Part shown: positions 8,297 to 17,266 of the stretch, piece after piece
Layout: each line of letters starts with the position of its first letter
How positions within the stretch are numbered: the stretch's first letter is position 1
Origin: Dysgonomonas mossii
Lineage (GTDB): Bacteria > Bacteroidota > Bacteroidia > Bacteroidales > Dysgonomonadaceae
NCBI RefSeq assembly: GCF_004569505.1
Contig: NZ_SPPK01000003.1
Coordinates: 425,323-489,322, forward strand
DNA length: 64,000 nt
Direction of reading: 5' to 3'
Position numbers and translations under genes: made by a program
Notes under the pieces: model-generated
Databases searched by the model: none
The model's input: the letters and a program-made list of their open reading frames with translations, nothing else
What the model was told of the DNA's origin: nothing

Positions 8297-9013
8297 ATGA
8301 ATATAGCACTTATAGGATATGGTAAGATGGGGCATGAGATAGAAAAGATAGCCCTGAAAAGAGGTCACAATATTGTATCAATCATTGATATGAACAATCT
8401 GGAGGAGTTTAATTCTCCGGCATTCAAAAGTGCTGATGTTGCAATCGAGTTTTCTACACCTGATAGCGCCATACAAAATTATCGTAAATGTTTTGAAGTT
8501 GGTGTTGCTGTTGTTGCAGGAACAACAGGGTGGTTAGAACATTTGGACGAAGTAAAGAGAGCTTGTGCTGAACAGGGAAAAACTTTCTTTTATGCTTCTA
8601 ATTATAGTCTTGGTGTTAATATCTTTTTTGCCCTGAATAAATATTTGGCAAAGATTATGAATAACTATCCAAGCTATGAAGTAAAGATGGAAGAAGTACA
8701 TCATATTCATAAATTGGATGCACCGAGTGGAACGGCTATCACGCTGGCTGAAGATCTTATAAAGGAGGTTGACCGCAAAGAACGTTGGAGCCTGGAAGTA
8801 GAAGAAAAACAAACAGACTTGCCTATACATTGTATTCGTGAAGGAGAAGTTCCCGGAATACACGAAATAATATATGAGTCTGAAGCAGATATTATAAGTA
8901 TAAAGCACGATGCTAAAAGCCGTGTGGGTTTTGCTCTTGGTGCAGTGTTGGCTGCCGAATTCACCAATGGTAAAAAAGGATTCTTAGGAATGGGTGATAT
9001 GCTCAAATTTTAA
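8297..9013 (+). CDS. dapB: 4-hydroxy-tetrahydrodipicolinate reductase
   Basis: NAD(P)H-dependent reductase of the diaminopimelate/lysine pathway, which supplies DAP for peptidoglycan. The N-terminal Rossmann loop GYGKMGHEI and the active-site signature HHIHKLDAPSGTA (about residues 135-147) are present. At 238 aa it is the short form usual in Bacteroidota, compared with about 270 in E. coli. It starts a same-strand run dapB-lepB-lepB2-WbqC with gaps of 8, 24 and 7 bp, probably one operon from the promoter at 8255. Confidence 0.97.
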   Translation: MNIALIGYGKMGHEIEKIALKRGHNIVSIIDMNNLEEFNSPAFKSADVAIEFSTPDSAIQNYRKCFEVGVAVVAGTTGWLEHLDEVKRACAEQGKTFFYASNYSLGVNIFFALNKYLAKIMNNYPSYEVKMEEVHHIHKLDAPSGTAITLAEDLIKEVDRKERWSLEVEEKQTDLPIHCIREGEVPGIHEIIYESEADIISIKHDAKSRVGFALGAVLAAEFTNGKKGFLGMGDMLKF

Positions 9014-9021
9014 AATAAGAT

Positions 9022-10503
9022 ATGGAAAAGAACTCTTCGAATCAGCAAAATAAAAGAGAACGTCGCAAACCGGGAATGAAGCAATGGATATATGCCATTC
9101 TAGCAAGTGTTTGCTGTGTTGCGTTTGTTATCTGGACCGGGTATTGGGCTGTATTGATCCTGATCCCTGTTTTTATAGATATATACATCACTAAATTTGT
9201 TCCTTGGGGTAGATGGAAACAATCTAACAACCGCCAAGTGAAGAGTATCCTCGATTGGGTCGATGCTATTCTTTTTGCACTGGTAGGAGTGTATTTTATA
9301 AATACTTTCTTTTTCCAAAACTATCAGATTCCATCTTCATCCTTAGAGAAATCTCTTTTGGTCGGTGATTTTCTATGTGTAAGCAAACTGAGTTATGGGG
9401 CACGTTCTCCAATGACCCCGTTTTCGTTACCATTGATGCAGCATACTTTTCCTTTCTTCGGATTTAAGTCGTATCTTGAAAAACCTCAGCTAGAATACAA
9501 GCGATTCAAGGGGACAGGACATATTGAGCGAAATGATATAGTTGTTTTCAACTATCCATCGGGAGATACTGTGGCTTCAAAATTTCAGGAGGTAGATTAC
9601 TATGTTTTGTGCAAAGAAGCCGGAAGAAGCCAAGTTTGGACAAATAAGAATACATACGGAGACATCCTTTATCGCCCTGTAGACAGACGCGAAAATTATG
9701 TAAAACGTTGTATAGGATTACCGGGAGAAACAATCTCTATTTTAGGTGATACCGTTTATATCAACGGAAAACCAATTCAAAGCCCTGAGAAAATGCAATT
9801 GTTGTATTGTGTGCAAACCAATGGTACAGATATATCTTCGGCTGCTTTCGATGATTTGGGCTTAAGCCAGGAAGACAAAAAGAGAATAGGGATGTATCAG
9901 GACTTGAGCGAAGTGGATAGCCTTTCGTATGTGAGGGCAATTTTCCCTAAGGCTAAAAATGGAAATCCGGGACTCTTATATACTGGTGTAAATATGACTA
10001 AAGAAATGGTGGAGGAAATGAAACAAAAGCCATTTGTAGAAAAAGTAATTCCTCTAAACCAGTTTTATAAGTTGGCTAATAGAATGGGGCAAAAATTTGT
10101 ACAACCTACTATTTATCCTATCACTTATGACATGCAAACACAACCCGGAGATTTGCATCCTCTATGGATACCTAAAAAAGGTGAAACAATTAAGTTTGAT
10201 ACTGATGTAGATCGTAAGGTAGCAACATATATACGTTGTATAAAGAATTATGAACTAAACGATTTTGACTATCGTGATGGAAAAGTTTACATTAATGGGC
10301 AGCAGGCCGATTCTTATACATTCAAATTGGATTATTACTTTATGATGGGAGACAACAGAGATAATTCGGCCGATTCGCGTGTTTGGGGATTTGTTCCCGA
10401 AGATCATGTTGTAGGTAAACCTTTGTTTATATGGCTCTCTTTGGATAAAGATAAGAACGGAATACGCTGGAACAGACTTTTCACATCCGGCAACAAAAAA
10501 TAA
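9022..10503 (+). CDS. lepB: Signal peptidase I
   Basis: Inner-membrane serine protease that removes signal peptides from exported proteins. Two or three hydrophobic segments lie in residues 20-60 and 76-97, then the catalytic serine S107 (IPSSSLEKSL) and the catalytic lysine K228 (YVKRCIGLPGETI). The C-terminal box MMGDNRDNSADSRVWG is intact. At 493 aa it is longer than E. coli LepB because of insertions between S107 and K228 and before the final box. It begins 8 bp after dapB and is followed by a paralogue that keeps the fold but not the catalytic dyad. Confidence 0.96.
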   Translation: MEKNSSNQQNKRERRKPGMKQWIYAILASVCCVAFVIWTGYWAVLILIPVFIDIYITKFVPWGRWKQSNNRQVKSILDWVDAILFALVGVYFINTFFFQNYQIPSSSLEKSLLVGDFLCVSKLSYGARSPMTPFSLPLMQHTFPFFGFKSYLEKPQLEYKRFKGTGHIERNDIVVFNYPSGDTVASKFQEVDYYVLCKEAGRSQVWTNKNTYGDILYRPVDRRENYVKRCIGLPGETISILGDTVYINGKPIQSPEKMQLLYCVQTNGTDISSAAFDDLGLSQEDKKRIGMYQDLSEVDSLSYVRAIFPKAKNGNPGLLYTGVNMTKEMVEEMKQKPFVEKVIPLNQFYKLANRMGQKFVQPTIYPITYDMQTQPGDLHPLWIPKKGETIKFDTDVDRKVATYIRCIKNYELNDFDYRDGKVYINGQQADSYTFKLDYYFMMGDNRDNSADSRVWGFVPEDHVVGKPLFIWLSLDKDKNGIRWNRLFTSGNKK

Positions 10504-10527
10504 TAAGCTAAAATTGGGGATTGAAAA

Positions 10528-11517
10528 ATGTCTTCAAAAAAGAAAAATATCTATACATATTTGGGCAAAGTGATTTTGATTACTTTGCTCATTGTGTTAT
10601 TTATACGAACTTTTTTTGTAGAGTCATATACTATATCCTCGTCTCAAATGCAAACCTCTCTTCTGGAAGGAGATCAAGTACTTATTGATAAAACATCATA
10701 CGGTGTTCGTTTGCCTATTACAATATTAACTATTCCGTTTACTTTTGATAAAATATTTGGAGTTCGTTCATATCTCACATCTATAGAAGCTCCTTACAAA
10801 AGAATATTGGAAAAGAATATTGAAAGAAACGATATTGTCTTGTTCAACAATCCGATGGATATTGGTAAGCCCTTAGATAAGAGAGATCTCATCGTCAGCC
10901 GTTGTATTGCAATGCCCGGTGATACTATTTCAGTAGAAAAAGGACTTCTATCCCTTAATGGTATAAACCATATTGCTCCTCCCGACCTTATGAATGAATA
11001 TTCTATGCATATTCTCGCTTTAAAGGATATACAGGCTATAATGGAAGAGCATAATATTCCTATTCGTAGCTTGAAGCATAGAGCAGATACAATAAGTATT
11101 CTTCTGAATAAATTAGAAGCTTTTATTATTAATGAAAATATAGAAGACTCCACTGTATCTATATGTTGTAAGATCGATACAACTCAAAATTATCATTTGA
11201 TAGTACCGTCGAAGGGTAAAGTGATAAGTGTTAATAGTCTGAATATTAATATGTATAAGCAGCTAATACTGCAAGAGCAGGAAGGTAATGCCCATGTTAT
11301 TAATGATAAGTTATACATCGGGGGAAAAGAGCAGACAACTTATACGTTTCAAGATGATTACTATTGGATGTTGTCAGACAATACGAATGATGCATTAGAT
11401 TCTCGTATATTGGGCTTTATTCCTTTTAAGAATATAATAGGCAAAGTTCGTTTTATCTGGTATAGCACCCATAATGGAAACTTAAGAAAAGAACGTTGTT
11501 TAACTTCTGTAAATTGA
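10528..11517 (+). CDS. Signal peptidase I-like protein lacking the Ser/Lys dyad
   Basis: A 329-residue S26-family homologue with one N-terminal membrane segment (about residues 12-30). Aligned by eye to the upstream enzyme, the catalytic serine of IPSSSL becomes Q40 (ISSSQM), and the catalytic lysine of YVKRCIGLPG becomes S124 (IVSRCIAMPG). The C-terminal box is also altered (LSDNTNDALDSR against MGDNRDNSADSR). The flanking motifs, such as ERNDIVLFNNP and DDYYWML, are well kept, so the protein is folded and under selection, not a pseudogene. A non-catalytic partner or substrate adaptor of LepB is a reasonable inference. It lies 24 bp after lepB. Confidence 0.88.
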   Translation: MSSKKKNIYTYLGKVILITLLIVLFIRTFFVESYTISSSQMQTSLLEGDQVLIDKTSYGVRLPITILTIPFTFDKIFGVRSYLTSIEAPYKRILEKNIERNDIVLFNNPMDIGKPLDKRDLIVSRCIAMPGDTISVEKGLLSLNGINHIAPPDLMNEYSMHILALKDIQAIMEEHNIPIRSLKHRADTISILLNKLEAFIINENIEDSTVSICCKIDTTQNYHLIVPSKGKVISVNSLNINMYKQLILQEQEGNAHVINDKLYIGGKEQTTYTFQDDYYWMLSDNTNDALDSRILGFIPFKNIIGKVRFIWYSTHNGNLRKERCLTSVN

Positions 11518-11524
11518 TTCTGTA

Positions 11525-12160
11525 ATGAATATATATCTTTCATCGGCTTATTTAGCGCCTATTCAGTATTATGCAAAATTTGTGCAGGGAGACCATATAT
11601 TTATTGAGCAGAATGAGAATTACACAAAACAGTCGTATCGCAATCGCAGTATGATTGTTTCGGCTAATGGGTCTATTCCTTTATCTATTCCTGTCGTTCA
11701 TTCATCTTCCGAAAAAACATTGACGAAGGATATTCGTATTGCTGATCATGGCAATTGGCAGCATATGCATTGGAATGCGATTGTTTCGGCTTATAACTCA
11801 ACTCCTTTTTTTGAATACTATCAGGATGATTTTTATTCGTTTTATCATAAGAAATATTCTTTCCTGTTCGATTTTAATGAAGAACTTCGGGGTCTTATTC
11901 TGGGTTTGCTCAATATAGAATTGTCTGTGATAGAATACACCTCCGGATATAAGACGGCATTTGAAGACCATGAGCTCGATATGCGGGATGTGATTCACCC
12001 AAAGAAAGATTTATCGCTAGATCCTTCCTTTGTGTCAATTCCTTATTATCAGGTTTTTGAACAAAAACTAGGGTTCGTGGAAAATATGAGTATTGTGGAT
12101 TTGCTTTTTAATATGGGAAATGAAAGTCAATTGATTTTGAATAACTCTTTCCACAGATAA
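11525..12160 (+). CDS. WbqC-like family protein
   Basis: A 211-residue soluble protein of the WbqC-like family; the N-terminal SSAYLAPIQYYAKF and the following NYTKQSYRNRSMI are typical. Family members occur in O-antigen and other gene clusters, but their biochemical activity is not well defined. It starts 7 bp after the signal peptidase-like gene and closes the dapB operon. No signal peptide or membrane segment is visible. Confidence 0.85.
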   Translation: MNIYLSSAYLAPIQYYAKFVQGDHIFIEQNENYTKQSYRNRSMIVSANGSIPLSIPVVHSSSEKTLTKDIRIADHGNWQHMHWNAIVSAYNSTPFFEYYQDDFYSFYHKKYSFLFDFNEELRGLILGLLNIELSVIEYTSGYKTAFEDHELDMRDVIHPKKDLSLDPSFVSIPYYQVFEQKLGFVENMSIVDLLFNMGNESQLILNNSFHR

Positions 12161-12215
12161 GCGTTCTGTTAAAGTATTTTATAACCCTATTTACCTATTT
12201 ATCTATAAAACATCG

Positions 12216-12223
12216 TATTTTTG
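12216..12223 (+). promoter_or_regulatory. -7 promoter element for the Ig-like lipoprotein gene
   Basis: TATTTTTG matches TAnnTTTG and stands 19 bp before the ATG at 12242, implying a very short leader. The next bases (CG) resemble the start region of other promoters in the window. Confidence 0.65.
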
Positions 12224-12241
12224 CGTTAAATTAAATAAAAC

Positions 12242-14308
12242 ATGGTACAGTCCATAAAGAAATATATCTCATTATCACTTGTTTTAGTAGTCACTATTTT
12301 GATCGCTGTAGCCTGTGCAAATATGGCTACGCCAACAGGAGGACCGGTTGATCTCGACCCTCCGAAGGTGGTACGTAGTTCGCCGGGTTTTAATGCAACT
12401 CGTGTGGCGAAAGGAAAAATAACGATAGATTTCGATGAGAATGTAACAATAAAGAATCCTTCGGAGAATGTGATTATCACCCCTCCGCAAAAAGCTTTTC
12501 CTATTATACACTCCGTAAACAGGCGAGTAACAGTAGAATTGCGGGATACTCTTATGCCGAATACTACTTACACAGTAGATTTTACGGATGCCATTGTAGA
12601 TAATAATGAGGAGAATCCTTTAGAAAACTTTTCATATTCTTTTTCTACAGGAGATGTTGTTGACTCTTTAGCAATTTCGGGCAAGGTGATAACCGCAGAT
12701 AACCTTGAGCCTGTGAAAGGAATTTATGTGGGATTACATGCCAATTTGGAAGATTCAGCTTTTACCAAGCTGAAATTTGATCGTATCGGGCGTACCAATA
12801 GTGCCGGGGTATTTTCTATTAAGGGTGTAGCGCCCGGGAAATATAAGATATACGCTTTGGCTGATGCCAACAGAGATTATATGTATGATAATCCTGCTGA
12901 GGCGATCGCTTTTATGGAAACTATAATCGAACCTACATCAGAAAGGGCTCTAAGGACTGATACCATATTTATAGAGCATGATCATGATCACGATCATGAA
13001 GCTGAAACTGCAAAGAATCAGAAACAAGCACCCAAGAAAGAGATAGATACGATTAAGACAGTAGAATATACACGCTTCTTACCCGATAATATCGTTTTGA
13101 GATCTTTTAAATCGGGTTTTCAACGACAATATCTGCAAAAACATGAGCGTACACCAAATCAGCTTTCGCTGTTCTTTGGTGCACCAACAATAATGCCGGA
13201 AGTAGAGCCTCTCAATTTTAACAAAGAGAATTGGGCTATATTAGAAAAAACAGCCAAGAATGATACGTTAATCTATTGGATGAAAGATAAAGCTCTGATG
13301 GCTCATGATACTCTTATACTGCGTGTATCTTATATGAAGACAGACTCTTTAAACCAGTTAATCCCAACAACGGATACATTGAAATTTATAGACCGTACTC
13401 GAAAGAAAGATAAAGAGAAAGAAGAAAAAGAAAAGGAGAAAGAGAAGAAAAAGCTTAAAGAGGGAGAAGAGCCCCCAATTACCTTCTTAACGATTAATAA
13501 TAATTTGAATTCTTCGTGGGATACCTATAAAAATATTCAGTTAGAATTTAATGAGCCTATTACGACAGATTCTCTGATAAGTAAAATCGTACTTCGTCAG
13601 AAGAAAGATAGTATATATAGCGACATTCCTGTTCAACTTGTTGTAGATTCTGTGAATCCACGAAAATATTCTATCAAGAATAGATGGACGTATGGCTCAG
13701 AATACCAGATGAGAATAGATTCGGCCACTATTTATAGTATCTACGGATTGTGGAATAATAAGCTGGAACAGAACTTTAAGGTAAAGAATGAAGATCAGTA
13801 CGGACAGCTCGCCATATGGGTGGAAGGTGTAGATAGCATTCCTTCTTTTATGGAAATTTTAGATAAGTCGGATAAACCAATTCGTAAATCCAGAGTCATA
13901 GATAATGTTGCGGTTTTTAAAGACGTTGATCCCGGAACATATTATGCCCGTATTGTTCTCGACAGAAATAATAATGGGGTTTGGGATACGGGAGATTATG
14001 ATATGAAACTTCAACCCGAGCAGGTTTACTATCTTGGCAAAGCTATCGAAGTAAAGGCTAACTTTGAGATTGAAGAGAATAACCCCGCTTGGAGGATTAA
14101 TCCGAATAGCATGGATAGTCAGAAACCGTTGGATATAACGAAACAGAAACCCGAGGATAAAGAAGCTCGAAAGAAGAAGCTAGAGGAGAAAGACGCTAAA
14201 AATCAGCGGACTAGAAACCAAAATAATACTACTACCCAGCAGGGGAATACGACAGGTAGGAATAGAAATAGTTCTAATAATAGCTATAACAATACGAATA
14301 GCTTTTAA
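12242..14308 (+). CDS. Ig-like domain lipoprotein (SbsA/Big_5 type)
   Basis: A 688-residue secreted lipoprotein: hydrophobic signal, then the lipobox IAVAC with the lipidated Cys near residue 25. Residues about 35-140 form an SbsA-like Ig domain (DPPKVVRSSPG, ITIDFDENVTI, YTVDFTDAIVDNN). A prealbumin-like or Ig-like repeat follows (ISGKVITADNLEPVKG). Near residue 246 there is a His/Asp-rich stretch (EHDHDHDHEAE), near residue 390 a Lys/Glu-rich charged stretch, and the last ~30 residues are Asn/Thr-rich low complexity. It is probably surface-exposed or periplasmic. The function is not established; the gene is 8 bp before a TTG-led frame of the next gene, with which it is likely co-transcribed. 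Confidence 0.8.
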   Translation: MVQSIKKYISLSLVLVVTILIAVACANMATPTGGPVDLDPPKVVRSSPGFNATRVAKGKITIDFDENVTIKNPSENVIITPPQKAFPIIHSVNRRVTVELRDTLMPNTTYTVDFTDAIVDNNEENPLENFSYSFSTGDVVDSLAISGKVITADNLEPVKGIYVGLHANLEDSAFTKLKFDRIGRTNSAGVFSIKGVAPGKYKIYALADANRDYMYDNPAEAIAFMETIIEPTSERALRTDTIFIEHDHDHDHEAETAKNQKQAPKKEIDTIKTVEYTRFLPDNIVLRSFKSGFQRQYLQKHERTPNQLSLFFGAPTIMPEVEPLNFNKENWAILEKTAKNDTLIYWMKDKALMAHDTLILRVSYMKTDSLNQLIPTTDTLKFIDRTRKKDKEKEEKEKEKEKKKLKEGEEPPITFLTINNNLNSSWDTYKNIQLEFNEPITTDSLISKIVLRQKKDSIYSDIPVQLVVDSVNPRKYSIKNRWTYGSEYQMRIDSATIYSIYGLWNNKLEQNFKVKNEDQYGQLAIWVEGVDSIPSFMEILDKSDKPIRKSRVIDNVAVFKDVDPGTYYARIVLDRNNNGVWDTGDYDMKLQPEQVYYLGKAIEVKANFEIEENNPAWRINPNSMDSQKPLDITKQKPEDKEARKKKLEEKDAKNQRTRNQNNTTTQQGNTTGRNRNSSNNSYNNTNSF

Positions 14309-14340
14309 TTAAAAACTTGGCAAACTATAAAATAACAGTT

Positions 14341-15156
14341 ATGGTGAAAAAAATTACAGGAATCATAATTATGCTTTCAGCTTTATTCGGCTTGAACGCA
14401 AATGCTCAATGTAAATTAAATAATACATTTTTTCAGGCAGGAGAGGATTTGTCTTATGATCTTTATTTCAAATACGGAATCATTTATACAAAAGCCGGTA
14501 CTTCCTCACTGAAAACCATTTCGGAAAAGTATAACGGCACTGATGCTTACAAAATGACATTGATGGCTCAGTCTACGGGGACTGTCCGTAAAGTATTTGC
14601 ATTAAACGATACTTTGTCGTGTTATACAACCAAAGACCTTGTGCCGTTGGCATATATCAAGGATGCATTTGAAGGGAAGGACTATACAAAAGAGGAGGTG
14701 CGTTATACATATGCCGGAAACAATGTTATTATAAGAGCAAAGCGCCACAAAAATGGATCTTTCCGTTTTGATGAGACCTTGACATCTTCGTCGTGTATAT
14801 ATGATATGATGAGTGTGGTTTTTTATGCTCGAACTTTAGATTTTTCTTCGATGAGAAAAGGACAAACAACAAAAACAGACTTTATCTCGGGAAAGAAAAA
14901 GGTAAATATGATTATAGAATACGATGGTATAGAAACCGTTGAAGCCAATGATAAAAATAAATACAGCTGCATAAAACTTGTATTGAGTATCATGGATGAT
15001 GCCTTTAGCGATAAAAAAGAAGCCATGAAGGTGTATATTACAAACGATAACAACCGCATGCCTGTACGCCTTGACTCGAAGCTGAATATCGGTTCTACAA
15101 GAGCAATTCTAAAGAGTTATAAGGGAAATAAACATCCGGTATCGACAGTAAGATAG
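14341..15156 (+). CDS. DUF3108-like exported protein
   Basis: A 271-residue exported protein. The ATG at 14341 gives a clean signal peptide (MVKKITGIIIMLSALFG...ANAQ); a TTG at 14317 would add eight residues in front of it and is rejected. The mature part, with GEDLSYDLYFKYGIIY near its start and a two-layer beta pattern, fits the DUF3108 family found in Bacteroidota and Proteobacteria. The molecular function is unknown; a periplasmic role linked to the upstream lipoprotein is inference. A terminator follows at 15184. Confidence 0.75.
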   Translation: MVKKITGIIIMLSALFGLNANAQCKLNNTFFQAGEDLSYDLYFKYGIIYTKAGTSSLKTISEKYNGTDAYKMTLMAQSTGTVRKVFALNDTLSCYTTKDLVPLAYIKDAFEGKDYTKEEVRYTYAGNNVIIRAKRHKNGSFRFDETLTSSSCIYDMMSVVFYARTLDFSSMRKGQTTKTDFISGKKKVNMIIEYDGIETVEANDKNKYSCIKLVLSIMDDAFSDKKEAMKVYITNDNNRMPVRLDSKLNIGSTRAILKSYKGNKHPVSTVR

Positions 15157-15183
15157 ATATATGATTTTCTATAAAATGCAAGG

Positions 15184-15211
15184 GGTTGGTTCTTACGGAT
15201 CAACCTTTTTT
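15184..15211 (+). terminator. Intrinsic terminator between convergent genes
   Basis: GGTTGGTTC (15184-15192) pairs with GGATCAACC (15197-15205), nine pairs with two G-T, a four-base loop and a T-run to 15211. It ends the plus-strand unit; the minus-strand gene stops 33 bp further on. Confidence 0.85.
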
Positions 15212-15243
15212 ATGCTCTGTTTCGCAATAGAATAAGTCGATAA

Positions 15244-16401
15244 TTATTTTTCTTTAAATGCCAGATAAGTCCAAACCGGATAATGATCGGAATATTTAAT
15301 CTTGTCAACCGTACAGTTATAAGACTGGAAAGCCATGGAGTGCATGATGAAATCTATTCGGAACCAGAATTTGTTTTCATGATAGGTGATGCCTTGTCCA
15401 AAACCGGTGTTCGCATAAGAGTCTACAAGGTTATCTCCTTTGATTGTATAATAAGCGTAAGAAATGGGTGAGTCGTTAAAATCTCCGCATACAATAGTTG
15501 CATCTGTTTCCTGTTTGTCTATGATCGAGCGTATTATTTTAGCTTGTGCTTCTCTTATCTTATAAGCTGCACCTAACCGGGTTTGTACATTCATAGCTAC
15601 CTCTCCGATCATCTCTCTATCTCTCGTTTTGAAGAATTCTTTGTATAGTTTCTTGTCTTCAGATGTTATTCGGTTCGACTCCAAATGATTATTTACAAGT
15701 GTTACCTTTCTCTTATTGATCTTTAATTCATACATAGCAGATCCATTGTATGAACTTTCTAACGGGAGAGACTCCGCTTTCTCTATCGGGAATTTAGAAA
15801 AGCAGGCTAATCCATATATAAGGTTTCCTCGCGATGATCCCAGCTTTATTATCCTGCTATAAGGATAATCTTTCAACTTTTGTTTTATTTCCGCTTCCGA
15901 TATTATACTTTTCTTGTTCTTACTGTTGGAAGGCGATACAGCAAATTCCTGCAAACAAATTATGTCTGCATTGCTGTTCACCAAGTATTCCAATATAGGA
16001 TTGTTTCTTGCAGCTTCACCTTTCGCCCAATTGAAAGCACGCACATTGTAAGTGAGAACTTTTATATGTTTTTGGGGAATGTCTTTCTCTTTTGTTTTAA
16101 AATGAATTGGATAGCATGTTAATATCGGTTGCCAGAATGCACATATTGCAATAAGTTGAACCAATGCATATTTCCATCGGAAGGTAATAACCCAAAGTAT
16201 CAGATACAGGATGTTGATAAATAGGATAATCGGAAAGCCGAGTCCCAGATAAGCAATAAATGTAACTCGAGATGGCACTACATACCATGCAAGAGTTGAC
16301 AAGATGAGTATGATGATAGCGATTAGGTTGGTAGCGAATACTGTATATTTGATAAATCGACCAACTCTAATCTTGGATAATTTATTTTTTACTCGCATCA
16401 A
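15244..16401 (-). CDS. Membrane-anchored endonuclease/exonuclease/phosphatase family protein
   Basis: A 385-residue protein with three N-terminal hydrophobic segments (about residues 17-95) and a C-terminal EEP catalytic domain. The metal and catalytic motifs are visible: TYNVRAFNW, CLQEF, NNHLES, CGDFNDSP and SDHYPVW. The EEP fold hydrolyses phosphodiesters or phosphomonoesters; substrates range from DNA to phospholipids, and the membrane anchor with an outward-facing domain suggests a lipid or secreted-substrate role (inference). It overlaps the preceding rhomboid gene by 20 bp and is the last gene of a three-gene minus-strand operon. Confidence 0.88.
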   Translation of the reverse strand: MMRVKNKLSKIRVGRFIKYTVFATNLIAIIILILSTLAWYVVPSRVTFIAYLGLGFPIILFINILYLILWVITFRWKYALVQLIAICAFWQPILTCYPIHFKTKEKDIPQKHIKVLTYNVRAFNWAKGEAARNNPILEYLVNSNADIICLQEFAVSPSNSKNKKSIISEAEIKQKLKDYPYSRIIKLGSSRGNLIYGLACFSKFPIEKAESLPLESSYNGSAMYELKINKRKVTLVNNHLESNRITSEDKKLYKEFFKTRDREMIGEVAMNVQTRLGAAYKIREAQAKIIRSIIDKQETDATIVCGDFNDSPISYAYYTIKGDNLVDSYANTGFGQGITYHENKFWFRIDFIMHSMAFQSYNCTVDKIKYSDHYPVWTYLAFKEK

Positions 16402-17266
16402 ATAGCTGTTTTTTTTCGTCTGAGCTAAGGCTGCTATAACCCGAAGCTTTTATTTTGTCCAGAATACGATCTATCTCCTCTGTTTCTTTATGGCGACGTT
16501 GATTATATTGCTGGTCGGTTTCAGGTCTTTTATATTTAACCTTCATCTTCTTTTTATAGCTTGGTTTGGTTAGGTTAGCAACAGAGTCGATTATTTTGTT
16601 TATCCATCGGGTTATGTCTTTCCCTTTCAGGTATTGTTTCGCGAATAGATAACCCATCAGGGCCCCTCCTATATGAGCGATATGTCCTCCGGGATTTGTA
16701 TTGCTGTCTAACGATATAAAATCAATAACGAAAAGGAAAAGTGCGATATAGATAATCTTCACACGGAACACCATGAAAAGGCTTACTTCGGCATTTGGTC
16801 TGTAAAAAGCAGAAGCAAAAATAATAGCCATAACTGAAGCCGATGCCCCTATCATTGGGGGATGATTCATTTCCAAATAATATGGTATCGTGTTGAATGA
16901 TATGATATACAATATAGCACCCGCCAAACCTCCCAGCAAATACAGGCTTCCCAGATTTTTAGGATTGAAATAATTCAGGAATATCTGCCCAAACCAGAAG
17001 AGCATAAGCATATTGAACAGTATATGGAAGAAGTCGAGGTGGACAATCATATAGGTCAATAATGTCCACGGACGTTTTATCAGTAGAGAGAGGTCGGATG
17101 TTACCGCAATGTAAGGTATTAAGTTAAATGTTTCGATCTTAAATAACTTACCTATAATCCCGATAACAGAAAGAATCAAGAATACAGCGATATTGATGAT
17201 TATAAGCTGTATGAGTATATCTTTCTGCTTAAACCGATATTTAATATTCTCTAAAATTGTGCCCAT
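16382..17266 (-). CDS. Rhomboid-family intramembrane serine protease (second of tandem pair)
   Basis: A 294-residue polytopic membrane protein. The catalytic serine is in MIGASASVMAI and the catalytic histidine in GGHIAHIGGALMGYLF, the two halves of the rhomboid dyad. The segment HILFNMLMLFWFG is the conserved His/Asn helix. A charged cytosolic tail of about 80 residues follows. It overlaps the upstream rhomboid gene by 26 bp and the downstream EEP gene by 20 bp, so the three proteins are probably made together. Rhomboids cleave transmembrane segments; the substrate is unknown. Confidence 0.92.
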   Translation of the reverse strand: MGTILENIKYRFKQKDILIQLIIINIAVFLILSVIGIIGKLFKIETFNLIPYIAVTSDLSLLIKRPWTLLTYMIVHLDFFHILFNMLMLFWFGQIFLNYFNPKNLGSLYLLGGLAGAILYIISFNTIPYYLEMNHPPMIGASASVMAIIFASAFYRPNAEVSLFMVFRVKIIYIALFLFVIDFISLDSNTNPGGHIAHIGGALMGYLFAKQYLKGKDITRWINKIIDSVANLTKPSYKKKMKVKYKRPETDQQYNQRRHKETEEIDRILDKIKASGYSSLSSDEKKQLFDASKK

